Shown here: positions 46,291 to 58,692 of the stretch, one piece after another
Position numbering within the stretch: position 1 is the stretch's first letter
Layout of the letters: the number at the start of each line of letters is the position of its first letter
NCBI GenBank assembly: GCA_009733575.1
Contig: ML769679.1
Span: 1-64,000 of the forward strand
DNA length: 64,000 bases
Reading direction: 5' to 3'
DNA from: Gymnopus androsaceus JB14
Taxonomy: Eukaryota; Basidiomycota; Agaricomycetes; Agaricales; Omphalotaceae
Position numbers and translations under genes: made by a program
The notes under the pieces: model-generated
The model's input: only the letters and a program-made list of their open reading frames with translations
What the model was told of the DNA's origin: nothing
Database searches by the model: none

Positions 46291-46465
46291 ACGAATGCAA
46301 AATGAAATAAATTAAGATCCCTGCTTGGGCTTGATGCCATGACTGGAACGCCCAAGCCGCAGCGGCAACACTAGTTACGATTAAACTACTTACTACTACA
46401 TGTCATCAACTTGACGACATACATCACGTATCAATCAGTCTTCGGGATGTGATTCAAAAATCTCT

Positions 46466-46473
46466 TATAAAAA
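46466..46473 (+). promoter_or_regulatory. TATA box of the DUF6535 gene
   Basis: TATAAAAA lies 49 bases before the ATG at 46522, followed by a pyrimidine-rich leader. Spacing is normal for fungal RNA polymerase II promoters. Confidence 0.6.
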
Positions 46474-46521
46474 GCCTCTTCATCCACTGTACAGATTTCC
46501 AACCCCCGAAATTTTGGAATC

Positions 46522-49500
46522 ATGCCTGAAGAAACAATCATTGATTACAATAACCTCAGAACGAATTCTGCGGTAACATCTGTGAGTAATTGTTTAATTG
46601 CCCAGGCCACCTTATATATAAGTGACAGAGACGGGATGGCTATGGTGAAGAGATGTCCCCACATGCAACGATTTGGCAAGAATATACAAATGAAGCTGAC
46701 ACACATGACCAACAACTGCTCAAGCAGTGGAACCAGAACATTGACACTATGCTTATAGTGGTAAATATCCCCATTGTTGTGCAAGTGATATTTCTTTCTG
46801 ACTAATCTTGATTATCTGTTTACTAGGCAACTCTGTTTTCTGCAGTTGTAACTGCATTTGTCATTTTCACTGTCCAGAGTTTAGGACCAAGTGCACAAGA
46901 TGTGACCAATGCTCTTCTTCAGGATATTGTTCAAAGTCTCAGATATCCACAAGCAAACACAACACAGCCCAATCGGGAGATAGTATTTAATATCTCATCC
47001 ACAAATGTTTGGGTCAATGGACTATGGTTTATTTCATTGGCTTGCTCCTTGGGTGCAGCTGCAATAGGCATGCTGATAAAACAATGGCTGGCTGCATATG
47101 CTGCAGGTTTGCCTTCATCGCATCAGGTTCGAGCCCGTCTGAGACAGCGCCGATATGATGCTCTTATCAAATGGAAAACTCCTGAGATAATTGGGTTCCT
47201 GCCCTTTGCAATATCAATCTGTATAATATTGTTTCTACTAGGGTTATCAATATGGCTGTTCTCTTTAAATGAGACCATTGCTATAGCATCAACTATATGC
47301 ATAGGATGCATTGTTCTATTCCATATTGCTAGTTTTCTTCTTCCTGCAGTCTGCAATTGTCCTTGGAAAACAGCCATTTCAGCATTAATTTATCAGGGCT
47401 TATATCCACTCAGGAGAGTCATGACCAAATTCAATCTCCACTATTTGAGGGAAAGATTCAGAGCATTTGAGCTATTTATAGCCACTTCATTTCTGTTCAT
47501 CTGGAGCCATATTATAACTGTTTCGACAAAAAGAGCTGGATCATTTTTTTTACAGTGTTACCGTTCATTGAAAACATTATTTTTTCATGCCTGGTACTTT
47601 CTGGCATTTGTCGGAGAATGGTCTTTAAAGATTTTGCTATTAGTCATACTTGTTCCTTCCTGGTGCCTGATTTATCCTTTAGTCAAACCGATTGACTACA
47701 TCTATCAAAGGACACTGCAGCCCGTATGCAGCCTATGCTGTAAACATTACAATTATTATTCATCAAAATATATTCTAGTATATCCATCTTATCTGCCTAC
47801 TTTCGGCACTACAAAGAAACATGTAAGAAAGATTTGTGCTATGATTTCAAACCAAAAAACAAATAAACTCTCTCAATTAAATAACTTGCCATGGAGGCTA
47901 CCTTCAGAATATGATGTTGAAGTTCACTATGTTCAGGAGCAGCTAAAATCTCATTGGCTGGATGGTCAAGCTATCCTGTGGATGATCTGTACATCTACCA
48001 AGAAATCAATTATTGAACATAGTCTTCAATCATTAGCTGGACTTTCAGCAGATTTTGACAATGTCAATATCCTTCAAAATCTCCATCAACTGGTACAAAG
48101 TAATTTAATTGTATGTCTTATGGCAAAAAATCTGTCATCTGTGCATATTGAGCTTTATGCACGTGCCTTGTGGCAGATTCAATCAAATCTTTCTCTTAGG
48201 ACTGGACAACATGGTCGTGGCTCAGAGGAGGCAAATCATATACAGGCTTATGTTAAAATGACTGAAACATTGCTTCAGCAAGATCAGTCAGCTTTTGCAG
48301 CTTGCATCTGTGCTTGCAGCATGCTCAACGAGATCACAGATCTCCTCCAACTAATATGTGATGAAAATAGCCCGAGGTTGAATGGTTCACCCCCACTTCA
48401 TATAAGAATTATGGTAGAAACTTTAACTCAAGAAATTTCACGAAGGAAAAAAAGTGACTCCAGTACATGGACCGTTGCACGTTCCGACAATTCATTGGAA
48501 TCTCGGGTAGTACCACTCCTTGTGAAACTCCTTCGAGTGAAACAAGTTTCCATAGGTCGTTTAGGATATGATGGTCCGGAGCCATTTGACACATCTATCG
48601 CGGTTGCACTTGCAATCTTCACTCAAGCTATACCACATATTAATTTAGCTGAATATTCAGCTGAAGAGCAACGGAGAAAAGACATACAATATCTTATTTG
48701 TGCTTCACTTTCAATGATTTTGAGATTTCCGGAACATTTTAATTGTCAAGAGATCATTGATTTAGTATATGACAAGCTTGTTTTGGCAGGAATAGAACTG
48801 GTGGGCCAACCATACCGGGATGATAAACATTATCATGTCATTACTGCAGAGGTTTTCAAGGCTGCATTTGCTCCTCAGAAGCAACCTAATCATACCATTT
48901 TGATTGCACTGTCACAGATGGACTCACGAGTTTACTTACAGTTGCATCCAACAGCAATATCTGACTCAGGTAGATATTTCACAAATAGCTTTCCAATGGA
49001 GGTACAGATTGCTGTCAGTACTTGCCTTGAAAACTTGCATGTACCCCTGGCTCATCTTGGCTCCTTGCATGGCTTTGGACAAGATCAAGAGCTGATTGAT
49101 GTTGTCATCTCATCTAAATCAGAAATGAGCTCCAGAGTTCATGCATTTCAACTCCTGCTCAAAAGAGCTTATGAGTCACGAGATAACAACTCTCAGAGAA
49201 AAAAAATGAAATACCAGGGGTTTTTCGATGCCGTGAAAGTTTTTTTCTCCTCAATTGGTGCAATCAGCCAAGAAGACTTGCACCAGTGGTTGACTACTCT
49301 TTCTGTACTGTGTAAACATGAAGCAAATGACCTGGTTAAAAGTGGAGCAATTCAATCATTCATTGTATGGGCTTACCAAGATTGGAGAGGGCGCCGAATG
49401 ATGGAGGATCAAATGGAAGATCTCCATAAACTAGCAAAATTGGTTTCAGTAAATGTGGAGGAGATTAACAATACATCTTGGTTCAGTCCTGAGAGTCCAA

Positions 49501-49529
49501 CAAGACATCAGATACCAAGAGCAGTTTAG
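46522..49529 (+). CDS. DUF6535 domain membrane protein, 964 residues
   Basis: Three exons: 46522-46581, 46629-46760 and 46827-49529, with introns of 47 and 66 nt, all in phase 0. The N-terminus leads to WQEYTNEADTHDQQLLKQWN (about residues 36-55), the signature opening of DUF6535. Membrane segments follow at about 65-84 (TLFSAVVTAFVIFTVQSLG), 124-148, 186-210 and 217-240, then two more near 285-305 and 320-350. The remaining ~600 residues are soluble and helical, with no catalytic motif I can see. DUF6535 proteins are abundant in Agaricomycetes and of unknown function. The gene is uninterrupted and has a good TATA box, so it is probably active. Confidence 0.9.
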
Positions 49530-51467
49530 GAATTCGGGGTAGTACCATTACTTACTATACAAACTCCTACATAGTGCTGCCATGGCTCCAGCTCCTAAGT
49601 TGTGGCCTGTCAAGAACAGTCATTATTTATATGATCTGGTATCATGAAATCAGAAAGGCTTTTTTTGGATAGTTTATTTATTTATTTATTTATTTTTGCC
49701 ATTTTACTTTGATGCCACCTGGTTTGCTGTCAGAAAACATAGAAATGAATATTTCAGATATTGAAAACGCAAAAGCAATGTAGGAGCTAGGTCAAAATCA
49801 CCTACTTATGTGGCTTAAGACTTAAGTTGAGGGATTGATTGGAGATACACTAGAATCCCTTAGGTTTCCTTCAGAACATTTCAGAACTTCACTCTTGCTT
49901 TGCTCTTGCTATGCGAAAATCCAGTGCCCACAATTGCTGATCTATATTTTCCTTATGCTGGGGACTACTTCAAGTGAGAAAAAGTAACGGTATGTCTTGG
50001 GTATGTCGGAAACTTTTTAGAAAATACCTAGAAAGGTCTTGGATAATTACTTACGGCGGTCTATAGGCACCTTAGAAACGGATTACAGGGGTTCATAATT
50101 GCCAATAGCTCGGCCAAATATTGAAAAAAATGGTCGATTTTGGTTGCATTTTCCCATTTACATCCATTATAGCTCATAATCTCCGACTGGGACACCCAAT
50201 CACCCTTCAATTTATTTTCTTTCTTTCCACTCCTCTCACAGAATGAGCCCCTCTCCCCCCCATCATCAAACCGAACCTGGGTCTGTTCCATACTGGGGGT
50301 CCGGGGACGTAGTCCATCACTTGTGGAACTCAACCCCAGGATCCAGGACCATCGCTCATTACTTTTAGCTACCTGTAGTTACACTTACACATGAGCATGC
50401 ACATTAAGTAGTGCATGAAGCAGCACAGGCCAACTATCTATCTATCTATCTATCTATCTATAGCCGGTTAGTATCATTTTTCAAAATCTCTGACATACAG
50501 GAGTCCTCTGCACCTGAGCGTTCTAGAAGCCTGGCCTAACGACGCTACTATTCGATTTTGAAGTTTGCTCATGCACACCTTTGTTCGGTTTCCTCTCCTC
50601 ATTCTTGGGTTCTTATAACTTTAATTCTCATCATCCGGTGCCCAACCAACGTCATGAACATCCCGTGAACATCCAAGTTCGCCTATCTTCCACCGCTAGT
50701 ATTAGCATTACTTCACTGCCTAGTGAAAGAAGCTGGCATGGTGGTATCTCAATTATAGCTTCTATCCAATGTATGTTCTCCGGAATGGAGTTGCAGACCG
50801 TGGACCCGCTCGTTCAGTGGCTTGAATAGGAACAGGGATCTGAGGAAGGATTTCGCTAGCTTGAGGGGCAGAGAATCGCATAATGCAAGCGAGACTTTAT
50901 GGGCGGGCGTTGGGCTGAGCGGAATATTACAAGAGCTTTGAGGCTTGTTTGAGGCGCTTGGATGCTGTGAAGGTCGGCGACGCGCGCTGGGCGCTTATGA
51001 ACTTCTTTCCACGCGGAACCTCATCGATAATCACCATGCTTTCTCCATTGGGATAACTGCCACTCACCGGTTCACACTTCTATCTCTCAGAGCTACGTTA
51101 TTACGGAGTCTGCGGAGTCTCCGGTGCTGCTTAGGTGGATATCAACGGCGCTGTGCAGGATTTATTTTGGTCTATTATCAGTCTGTATTGAGTCTGTACG
51201 CAAGCTCTATGTCATACTCTATGTCATCTGTATTCACCGCGCTCACGGAACTTCATTCGCAAGTCCCATTCCCTTCCGCTTTCTTTCTGGGAATCAGCGA
51301 TACGCCTCCTTTCATTTGTTCTCGCAATTCATAGAACGTCCGTGCTAATCTCGCCAACTACGGATGCGTGCCAGTGGTGTTAAAGCTGTCGCATTTCTCG
51401 ACTCTTAAGCAGCTCTCCTACGTCGAATCGCTATATCACTACTTTCCAATCACTCAAATCCTTCATT
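49530..51467. other. Intergenic DNA with microsatellites
   Basis: (TTTA)n occurs at about 49672-49696 and (CTAT)n at about 50432-50462. A minus-strand frame at 50333-50061 (MSSTSDGLRPRTPSMEQTQV) and several plus-strand frames at 50580-51340 have no recognisable motif and no splice support. The last few hundred bases should hold the promoter of the amidotransferase gene; no TATA box stands out. Confidence 0.5.
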
Positions 51468-53284
51468 ATGTGTCGATGGGTCTTCTATCTCGGCCAGTGA
51501 GTCTTTCTGGCCATATCGTCAACGATGTATCTCAGTTTATTACAGGCAAGAGCTTTTGCTGGAGGATTTACTCATCAAACCTAACCATGCAGTGAGTCTT
51601 TTCCAATTTATCTTCTATCCTGTAACGCTCAATGTTTTAATTAATGTAGATTGTCGAACAGTACCTTTCGTCGCTGTCCTTGGTATTTCGCGAATACTGA
51701 TCATCGCTCAGAGTCAACGTGCGCTTCCTTCCCGGATTGTACTACGGATTGGAAGAATCTGATAAAGAGGCCATGGCTGCTTGTACGGTCTCTTCTTACT
51801 CCAAACTCGACCCTCGAATCTCATTATTACTTGTTACAGCTAACAATTACCTTAATGCTCACGGATTTGGAGTAGCATGGTACACGACAAAGCTCTCGGA
51901 ATTTGACCCATCAATCAAAGGCATGCACCCCGCTCTGTTCAAGACGATTGCGCCAATCTCGACCGACATTGCTTTCCATCAGCTTTGTGGTCATACAGCT
52001 TCGAGATGTGTTTTGTCCCATATCAGAGCTGCTAGCTTTCCCCCCGTCGTTGAGATTAATAATCATCCCTTCGTGTTTGGAAAATACTCGTTCATGCACA
52101 ACGGTGGTGTCAACTGCTTTGACATTATTGTAAGTGACCTCCTTCTCGGTACGTAGCTAAACCTGACATTTACCCAGCGTTTCGACGTCCTGAGGAGGAT
52201 CCAGCAGCTGCAAAATATCGTCAAAGCCCACCCTCACGCAGTCTCTTCCGCCGTCGATGGAAATTATATCTTCGGTATTCGCGGAAACGCCGATACTGAG
52301 CATGTAGCCACACTCTACTTTGCTCACCTCGACATTGTCAAGGCTGGAATTATCACAGCGACCCAGTCGAACAAAAATCGAGAATCGTCTGGACATGGTG
52401 CTGCTGCTAGCGCTCCAACAGTCGATTATGACGGCGACTCGACTGACGCGATGTTGTTAGCTCTCATCAACACTATCAACGACATTCACCGTATCCAGCG
52501 CATCCACAAAGTTGGTCCCTTCACCCCCGGTGATGATCGTGTCGGGAACTCGTTGAACTTCTGCATCAGTGCGTTTTTAAATTGCATTATTTTAACTTTC
52601 AGTGCTGAGTATTTGATTCGTACGTAGGCGACGGTGGAGAGCAGATGCTCGTTCTTCGCTGGAAGGATGCACTCAAAGGCTTCCCTCCTAGTCTTTACCT
52701 TTCACTTACCGCTGGCGAAAAACTCAACCGAAAGTATCACCCGGAGCCTCCTAAGCCAGCTGCTGCGAACGACGTTCACAATGAAGATGTTCAGATCGAT
52801 ACGCTCGAGAAACTGGTCGAAAGGTATGAGAACATGCCACCCAGTCGTCAAGGTTCGTACTTTGTCTCGTAAACTATTACTTGTGCTGATCCTTTTTTTT
52901 TGTCCAGGCCGACACGTCATCGTTGGTTCCGAGCCTTGCAGTAAGCATTCCCTCTCTCTCCTACTCCCAACGCACATGGTGCTGATTATACATTTCTTAC
53001 CTCTAGCTCGCGATGTCGAAGACTGGGGTCTCTTCAACCCCAATCAATGTGTCGCGCTCGACAAATCCGGCAAATTGAGGATCATCGACATGGCGAAATT
53101 CTTCCGGGAAGGTCGCGAGCATGAGTTCCACAAGCATCAGTTCAGCCATGTTCTTGACCATATCTCGAATAACCCTTGGATGGATAAGACCGCGTCTGAT
53201 TCGATTGGGATCTCGGAGCATACTGTTGGGCTTCCCCAAGGAGAGTCCTACCCTGTGTTTGAAGTCGATTTCCAGTTGAAGTAA
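51468..53284 (+). CDS. Class II glutamine amidotransferase, DUG3-type
   Basis: Nine exons: 51468-51496, 51546-51591, 51650-51660, 51712-51782, 51840-52129, 52178-52568, 52628-52852, 52908-52940 and 53007-53284. They give 457 residues. The start MCRWVFYLGQQELLLEDL places Cys2 as the N-terminal nucleophile once Met is removed. Further marks are IKPNHAIVEQ, FLPGLYYGLEESD, AHGFGVAWYT, SHIRAAS, NNHPFVFGKYSFMHNGG and the C-terminal GRHVIVGSEPC. This fits Dug3-like proteins, which with Dug2 remove the gamma-glutamyl group of glutathione in the cytosolic DUG pathway. The third exon is only 11 nt, yet the frame and family similarity require it (VEQ spans the splice). All introns are GT-AG, 48-66 nt. 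Confidence 0.93.
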
Positions 53285-53627
53285 TCAGCTCTAATCTTTG
53301 ACCTGAGACATTGTAACTAGTATCTACAGTATGTGGCCGTGACCTTTTGTACATTTACCATCGACAAGCTCCGACTCTAGCGTTTTAGTGTCATGGGATA
53401 AGTCAAAGTAATAGTTTCCTCTCAAGTAGCTTTGGGGTCGGAAAGCCTGACCTTCATATAAGTATAAGTATAAGTATAACTATTACGCTCACGGCAACCT
53501 GTGCTGGTGACACATCACCACATGGTCACCACATGTTCAGGAGTATCTTGATATAACCTTGCCGCAATTTTTCCCATGAACTGCCTACCCCCAACTTCTC
53601 CTTCAACGCTCTCCCTTTTAGCATAAG

Positions 53628-55770
53628 ATGGCCGATAAACCGATGATTCCAGTTGTAGAAGAGATAATAGAGGAGGCTGACCGGTGTGTATTCTGGCACA
53701 GGATGATAAATGAGTGACCGAGTTTTCATTTCTCATTTATTTATTTTTCTTGCCCCTAGAATACGTATCCTCGTTGTTGGCAAGGTGCTGGTCATCTATC
53801 TATTCAGAGAATTGTCTATTCATCTCGTGTGGATGTTGAAAACAGTCCGGTGTTGGCAAAACATCATTGATCAAAAAGATCTTCAACGTTGCAAACCTTG
53901 TCAGTAGTCCATGCCAATATAGTTCAATAGCTCATCAGCAAATGTATAGAACGTCTCTCATGATCGGGCTGGAGTATCTAACATTGAAGAGGAAATCAAA
54001 TCAAATCAAAATGATCGCTTTGTGGCGCACGATTCGGAGGGTTATGAGCCAGGGGAGGAGAGTAAATTTGAGGCGCTGCAGAGGTTTATAGAAAAACGTC
54101 GCAGTGAGGTAAAACTTGCGAATAAAGTCCACGTTATTTGGCAAGTATAGCAATACTTTAGTATTTTTCTTATCCTCAGATCCATGGTTAGGCTCTGCAT
54201 TGCAATTCCTCATGCGGGAGGCCGGGTTCTCGAAACAGGGACAGAGGTCTTGCTGAAAACTCTACCCAGAGGTATGTTGATGTTTGGTACCTATTGAGCC
54301 TTAGATGTCTGACTTTGGTTTTCGGTGATGACAGACATTGCCTTAATCGTTGTGTTCACAAAATATGACCGATTGGTTCTATCTAAAGAGGAGGGCATCT
54401 TAGAGGCTGATCCGGATCTAGAGAATGATGAAGAGAAGCTCATACAAAGATGTCAAGGACATGGGGAGAGTGATTTCAAGATATTGTGCATGGACACATT
54501 GGAAAGGTTTACATCCAAGTCAAACATTTCCATGCCTGTAGCCATTAAGGTTTCAAGTAAACCAAATTGGTTGTTAATGTTATTATCTAAACTGATGCCT
54601 TATTTAGGTGAATCTCAATATGAGGGTACACTATCGGAGCTACTCCGCATCACCGAAATGGAAATTTCACGTTTAAATCAACGTAATGAACAACCAATAG
54701 CTGCTGAAAATGTTGTTGAAGGAGTGGCAGAATCTCTCCTGGCCATGGCACAGATGGTTGATATTGACAAAAAAGTTGAATTAGTTATCAAGTGAGTGAA
54801 TATTCACCCAAACATAGATAATATTATGAGTGCTTACAAATCATTTAAGAGTGGGAAGAAAAAGTATTTTATTCAATTATTACACTCCAATGGGTAATTG
54901 ACTAGCATGATTAGAATACTGGCGTGGCCTAGCTTCAAGTCTTCATTTTCCAGGACTTGGTCTACAAGCATGTTTATTAGTCCTCCACAAAGACCTTGTC
55001 ATACCCTGGAATATCAATGATCCCCACCATGTAAGTTTAGTATTAGTAAGCTATCCCTTGTACTGAAATGGATTGCTTCTAGCTTCTTCTTTCTGGAGAT
55101 TTTGAGTCTGCTGTTACTCAATTGATAGAGTCTTTCCAAAAGTCATCTGATATATCTGATGCTAGAAAACATTTGTAAGTATCTCTGAGCTGCATTCCTC
55201 TTATGAGTTTTGGTATTGATATATTCTGTTAGCTCAAAGGGTATTGGGTTGGCTGGGACAGTGGCAGGGGTTGCTGGTGCTGTAGCAACTCCTGTAGCAC
55301 CAATTGTAGTACCAGCAGTATTTGTTGGTATGCTTTTTGCACACTGGGTACATGACATCTATACATCAACGTGAGTCAAACACACAACTCTTCTGAAGTT
55401 TGGATACTTTTCATATCTGATTTCTAGGCCCAAAACTGTGCGTTGTCTAATGCTATACATCCTGCATCTTTTCAACCTGATGCATGGCTTGTTTTCTCTC
55501 ACTCAACTTGGACAAAGCTTGCCAGGAGAAATCATCCAGTACCCTCAGGGGTATGAGGTTACTGGAGAAGATATTGAGCGCATTTTTGAGGGATACAAAA
55601 AATCTGAGGTTTTCAAGTGGATTTGCATTGCAGTCAATAATTTTGTTCAGCAGTCGGATATTTTGGCATATGGGAGCAAGGACCATGTGTTGGACAAGCT
55701 TGTTCAGCTGATGGACAAGGAACATAGATTTGTACCTGAAAGCAGCAAAGTTCCAGGTATGGTAACTTGA
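53628..55770 (+). CDS. P-loop GTPase with C-terminal membrane segments
   Basis: I derive twelve exons (53628-53683, 53760-53784, 53846-53899, 53950-54140, 54192-54271, 54335-54556, 54608-54791, 54850-54893, 54954-55030, 55083-55174, 55233-55370, 55428-55770), about 501 residues. G1 is IRILVVGKSGVGKTSL, G3 region FVAHDSEGYEPG, then IWLCIAIPHAGGRVLETG, and G4 VVFTKYD. This matches a large basidiomycete GTPase family. The C-terminal third has hydrophobic stretches (LAGTVAGVAGAVATPVAPIV, then VFVGMLFAHWVHDIY), so membrane anchoring is likely. The intron at 54141 uses a GC donor (TG|GCAAGT). The small exon at 54850 is uncertain. Function is unknown; roles in stress or membrane remodelling are guesses. 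Confidence 0.88.
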
Positions 55771-55980
55771 ATCCTCAGTTAACAGTTGTTAAATACCAAA
55801 ATTCTAAATATGTCTTGTTCAATTCATTATTTCATACTGTGTAATTTCAAGCAGTTTGTAACGGCTCCTATATGGAGCCTAGAGCCTTATTATCACACCA
55901 ACGAGTACTACTGGATTTACTCATGAGGTGATGGTTAAAAGCTAAGGTAATTGTCCTATATAATAATTATAATATAGATT

Positions 55981-56048
55981 ATTGGCAGGCGCGGGAACGC
56001 GCCGCCGCCTGTAGAGACTGAGGTCCTGCCAATCAGGGATTGGGGGTG
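55981..56048. repeat. Hairpin-type repeat TTGGCAGG...CCTGCCAA, copy 2
   Basis: It matches 31298-31365 but retains CG at several positions (GCGCGGGAACGCGCCGCCG), so it is less decayed. TTGGCAGG and CCTGCCAA can pair. Confidence 0.6.
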
Positions 56049-56210
56049 TTACACCCTCCCCAGCCAGATTGAGCCTACAGTTCAATCAAAAATGAAAGGG
56101 GGCCCCCAACTGGTTTGATAGTGTTTCAACCCAGCTGTAGCATATTTGTGAGAACTTCAATTTGATAGTTGAAGCTGGGAACATATTCATGATAGCGTGT
56201 CATGAACATA

Positions 56211-56441
56211 CTGTACCATTTCATTCAATTTGACGGTCACGTGTCACAGGCCCTCAAAAAGTCGAAAATTTTCACTGGTCACTGGTCACAGTGCAAAATC
56301 TGCCCAAAAAATACAGCTTTGACCGGCTTTAGCGCCGAAAAAGCTTACAAATATTTCCAAATAAGGAAATTAGTCGAATTGACAATTTCGACTCATTGGT
56401 CACAGGTCACAAAGTGAGTCGAATTGAATGAAATGGTAAAG
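56211..56441. mobile_element. TA-flanked MITE (CTGTACC family), 231 bp
   Basis: The left end is CTGTACCATTTCATTCAATT and the right end reads AATTGAATGAAATGGTAAAG, with TA on both sides. The interior carries CATTGGTCACAGGTCAC words, as in the 6176 and 19917 copies. Confidence 0.88.
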
Positions 56442-56880
56442 TATCCTGGGATTTCAGATGCATGGTAGCGATTCAGCATTTTGAGCGGCTATATGGGTTT
56501 TTGTGCGCCTACTCCCGGGAGACTGGGCAGTCCCTAGGCAGTTACTGGCAGTAGCTGGGTACCATGTGGTTGATGGTCTATTGATGGCGTAAAAGTAAAT
56601 GAATTACAAGTGTGAAAGATAAAGGAACACAAGACCTTTCCCGAGCGCAAATGATTGTGTATTCCCAGTGCTAAAGGTCCTTAATCTCAACTCCTTTTTC
56701 GGAGGAAATCATCACAATTTACCAGGCGAAATTGAATCTTTTCTCCCATTGAAATATTGATTAAATTCCTCCAAGTTTTTTGGCCAGGATTATATAAAAA
56801 AAAGATTATATTTCTCTATCTATGTTCTGGGTGCAATCTATGATCTATTTTAGCTGAAATCTGTAGTGAAATTTACAATC

Positions 56881-57067
56881 CATCAGCAAAACCTGGGTGA
56901 TCCCATAGCAAGGTCCCCCTCTGTGCAGCTCTGCACAGTTCTGTACAGAGCTGTACAGCAACTGATCTATATCAATCCCGATCAATTGCTGTACAGCTCT
57001 GTACAGAGCTGTCCAGAGCTGCACAGAGGGGGACCTTGCTATGGCGAACACCCAGGTTTTGCTGATG
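56881..57067. mobile_element. Palindromic element with CATCAGCAAAACC ends, 187 bp
   Basis: CATCAGCAAAACCTGGGTG at the left is matched by CACCCAGGTTTTGCTGATG at the right. The interior is also palindromic (CTCTGTGCAGCTCTGCACAG against CTGTCCAGAGCTGCACAGAG), so nearly the whole element folds into one hairpin. Related ends lie at about 7697/7970 and 21021/22190. Confidence 0.8.
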
Positions 57068-58624
57068 TCATTTACTTGATGTTTTTCAGGATAAAATTTT
57101 CCCTCATTTTAATGGATCCGACGGAGTGATACTACGGCTTCGCTAGTGCTAAGATTTAAACCACGTTCATCTGCAGTGCTGTCATCGTGTTGATCAACAT
57201 GATCAGAAGTGGCTGCAGAAACAGCCTCAGAACAGGGCTATTTTGAGCACTGTGCATGCAACAGAAACCAGCATCCGAAAAGATGATAATGGTACAGATA
57301 TAAGGTGCAAACTAGATTGAAGCTGTAGATTCAGCTAAAGATTCATAAGTCTTGAGTTCTGGGGAAGGAGGTGCTGATATTGTCCAATTTACAAAATAGC
57401 AAGGCAAAGCTGAGAAGAACAAAAGCAAAATAGGTGGCGAGAATGAGGTGAGAATGGTGGGTGATGGTGCATGGGGGGAGCATACTTTCGTACAGATCGC
57501 AAACAGATCGTACTTGTTGGAGATAGCGGAGATGTACCTTTGTCGTGATCAGAGCACTGACCCGGTCCTCCCGAGGTCGTTAACTTCAATGAGGAGCCTG
57601 CATGCTCCTGTTCCATTATTGCAATTGGCTGGGCTTGGCTAATTGATGCATAGGAAGCACTAGGGCCATCGCAAAGAACCGTCTTTTGGTTGACCAGGTT
57701 GACGGGGTTGTTAGGTTGTCAACAAGTTAAGACCTCCTAAATCATTGAGAATGTTGTGACTATGGGTCCTCCATCAAACTCAACTGTTTATAAACTCCTT
57801 GTGGAGCATGAAGCTTCGACGCGCCCTCAAAGAGCCCTGAACCGCGCTCTCCATGCTCGGCGGCGTCGGTCAAAATTTAATAAGACCACCTGGATACCGA
57901 GTTGTGACCAAAACCGAGATAAATTGTGAGTTGTCGGCTGACCTGCTTTTGCTTTTCGAGTTGAACAAGTCAAAATAACCTGAAACAACCTGGATCAAGC
58001 AGGTCAATCAATACAGGGTTAGTTACAATGCTACTATATATCGTATATAAAGTACCTACCATGTCACAAAATTGTCGTGAGATCCAGAACTTCACCGGGT
58101 GACAACCCCACTAAAACCGGCAATCAAAGAGCGTTGTGGCGATGTGGCGCTCAGGGGTTTGTTGCATAACAAGGTGATGTGGAGCCACCAGTACAGGCCG
58201 TGAGTGTATTGGTATTATTATTTATATTGGTCAGCAGGCTTTCCAACCCCAAAGCTATGTGAGAGGAAACTATAAGTAGTAGTTTTCATTTACGTTCCTG
58301 ACTCACAGATCTGGAGATGGATAGATAGATAGGGCGTCACCAGTACAGACCGTGAGTGTACGTATCGCAATTTGCAAGCTAGGTTGTCAGTTGACTCAGT
58401 CCCATGGACAGTGTCCTTAGAAACAAATTGAGCATGATATAATGGTTTGAATTATGTTCATGCTGAATACTGTCCACACTCCGGAGAGTCGAAGATGAAA
58501 GATAGATCGGAGCTAAGCCACGGAAACACTATATATACTTAGTACTAAGTGACCTGTGACTATCAAATTGAATGATTTAGTACAGTACTACTATGTGAGA
58601 GGAAAATTATGTGTGCAGTTTCCC

Positions 58625-58633
58625 TATATAAAG
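58625..58633 (+). promoter_or_regulatory. TATA box of the second GTPase gene
   Basis: TATATAAAG lies 68 bases before the ATG at 58693. It supports that start rather than the in-frame ATG at 58609, which is upstream of the box. Confidence 0.65.
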
Positions 58634-58692
58634 GTCCCAGGATCTTGGGGTATAGATATCTTATCCATTCAACCACCTCCTTCGCTTCATTC

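Larger units (their letters stand above)
53408..58282. repeat. Diverged inverted repeats flanking the first GTPase gene
   Basis: 53408-53525 contains TAGTTTCCTCTCAAGTAGCT and CTTTGGGGTCGGAAAGCCTG, then a CTCACGGCAACCTGTGCTGGTG block and ACATCACC. The reverse complement of 58165-58282 has the same blocks in the same order with small differences. The pair encloses 4.6 kb with one GTPase gene. This may be a mobile segment or a chance pair of dispersed repeats. Confidence 0.55.
55771..58600. other. Intergenic DNA with three small repeats
   Basis: It contains a hairpin repeat (55981-56048), a TA-flanked MITE (56211-56441) and a near-perfect palindromic element (56881-57067). No exon chain is supported. 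An open frame at 57616-57389 (minus) has no motif. Confidence 0.5.

Noticed and set aside
50945..51334. 129-codon frame upstream of the amidotransferase
   Set aside because: No motif, and it overlaps the expected promoter and leader region.
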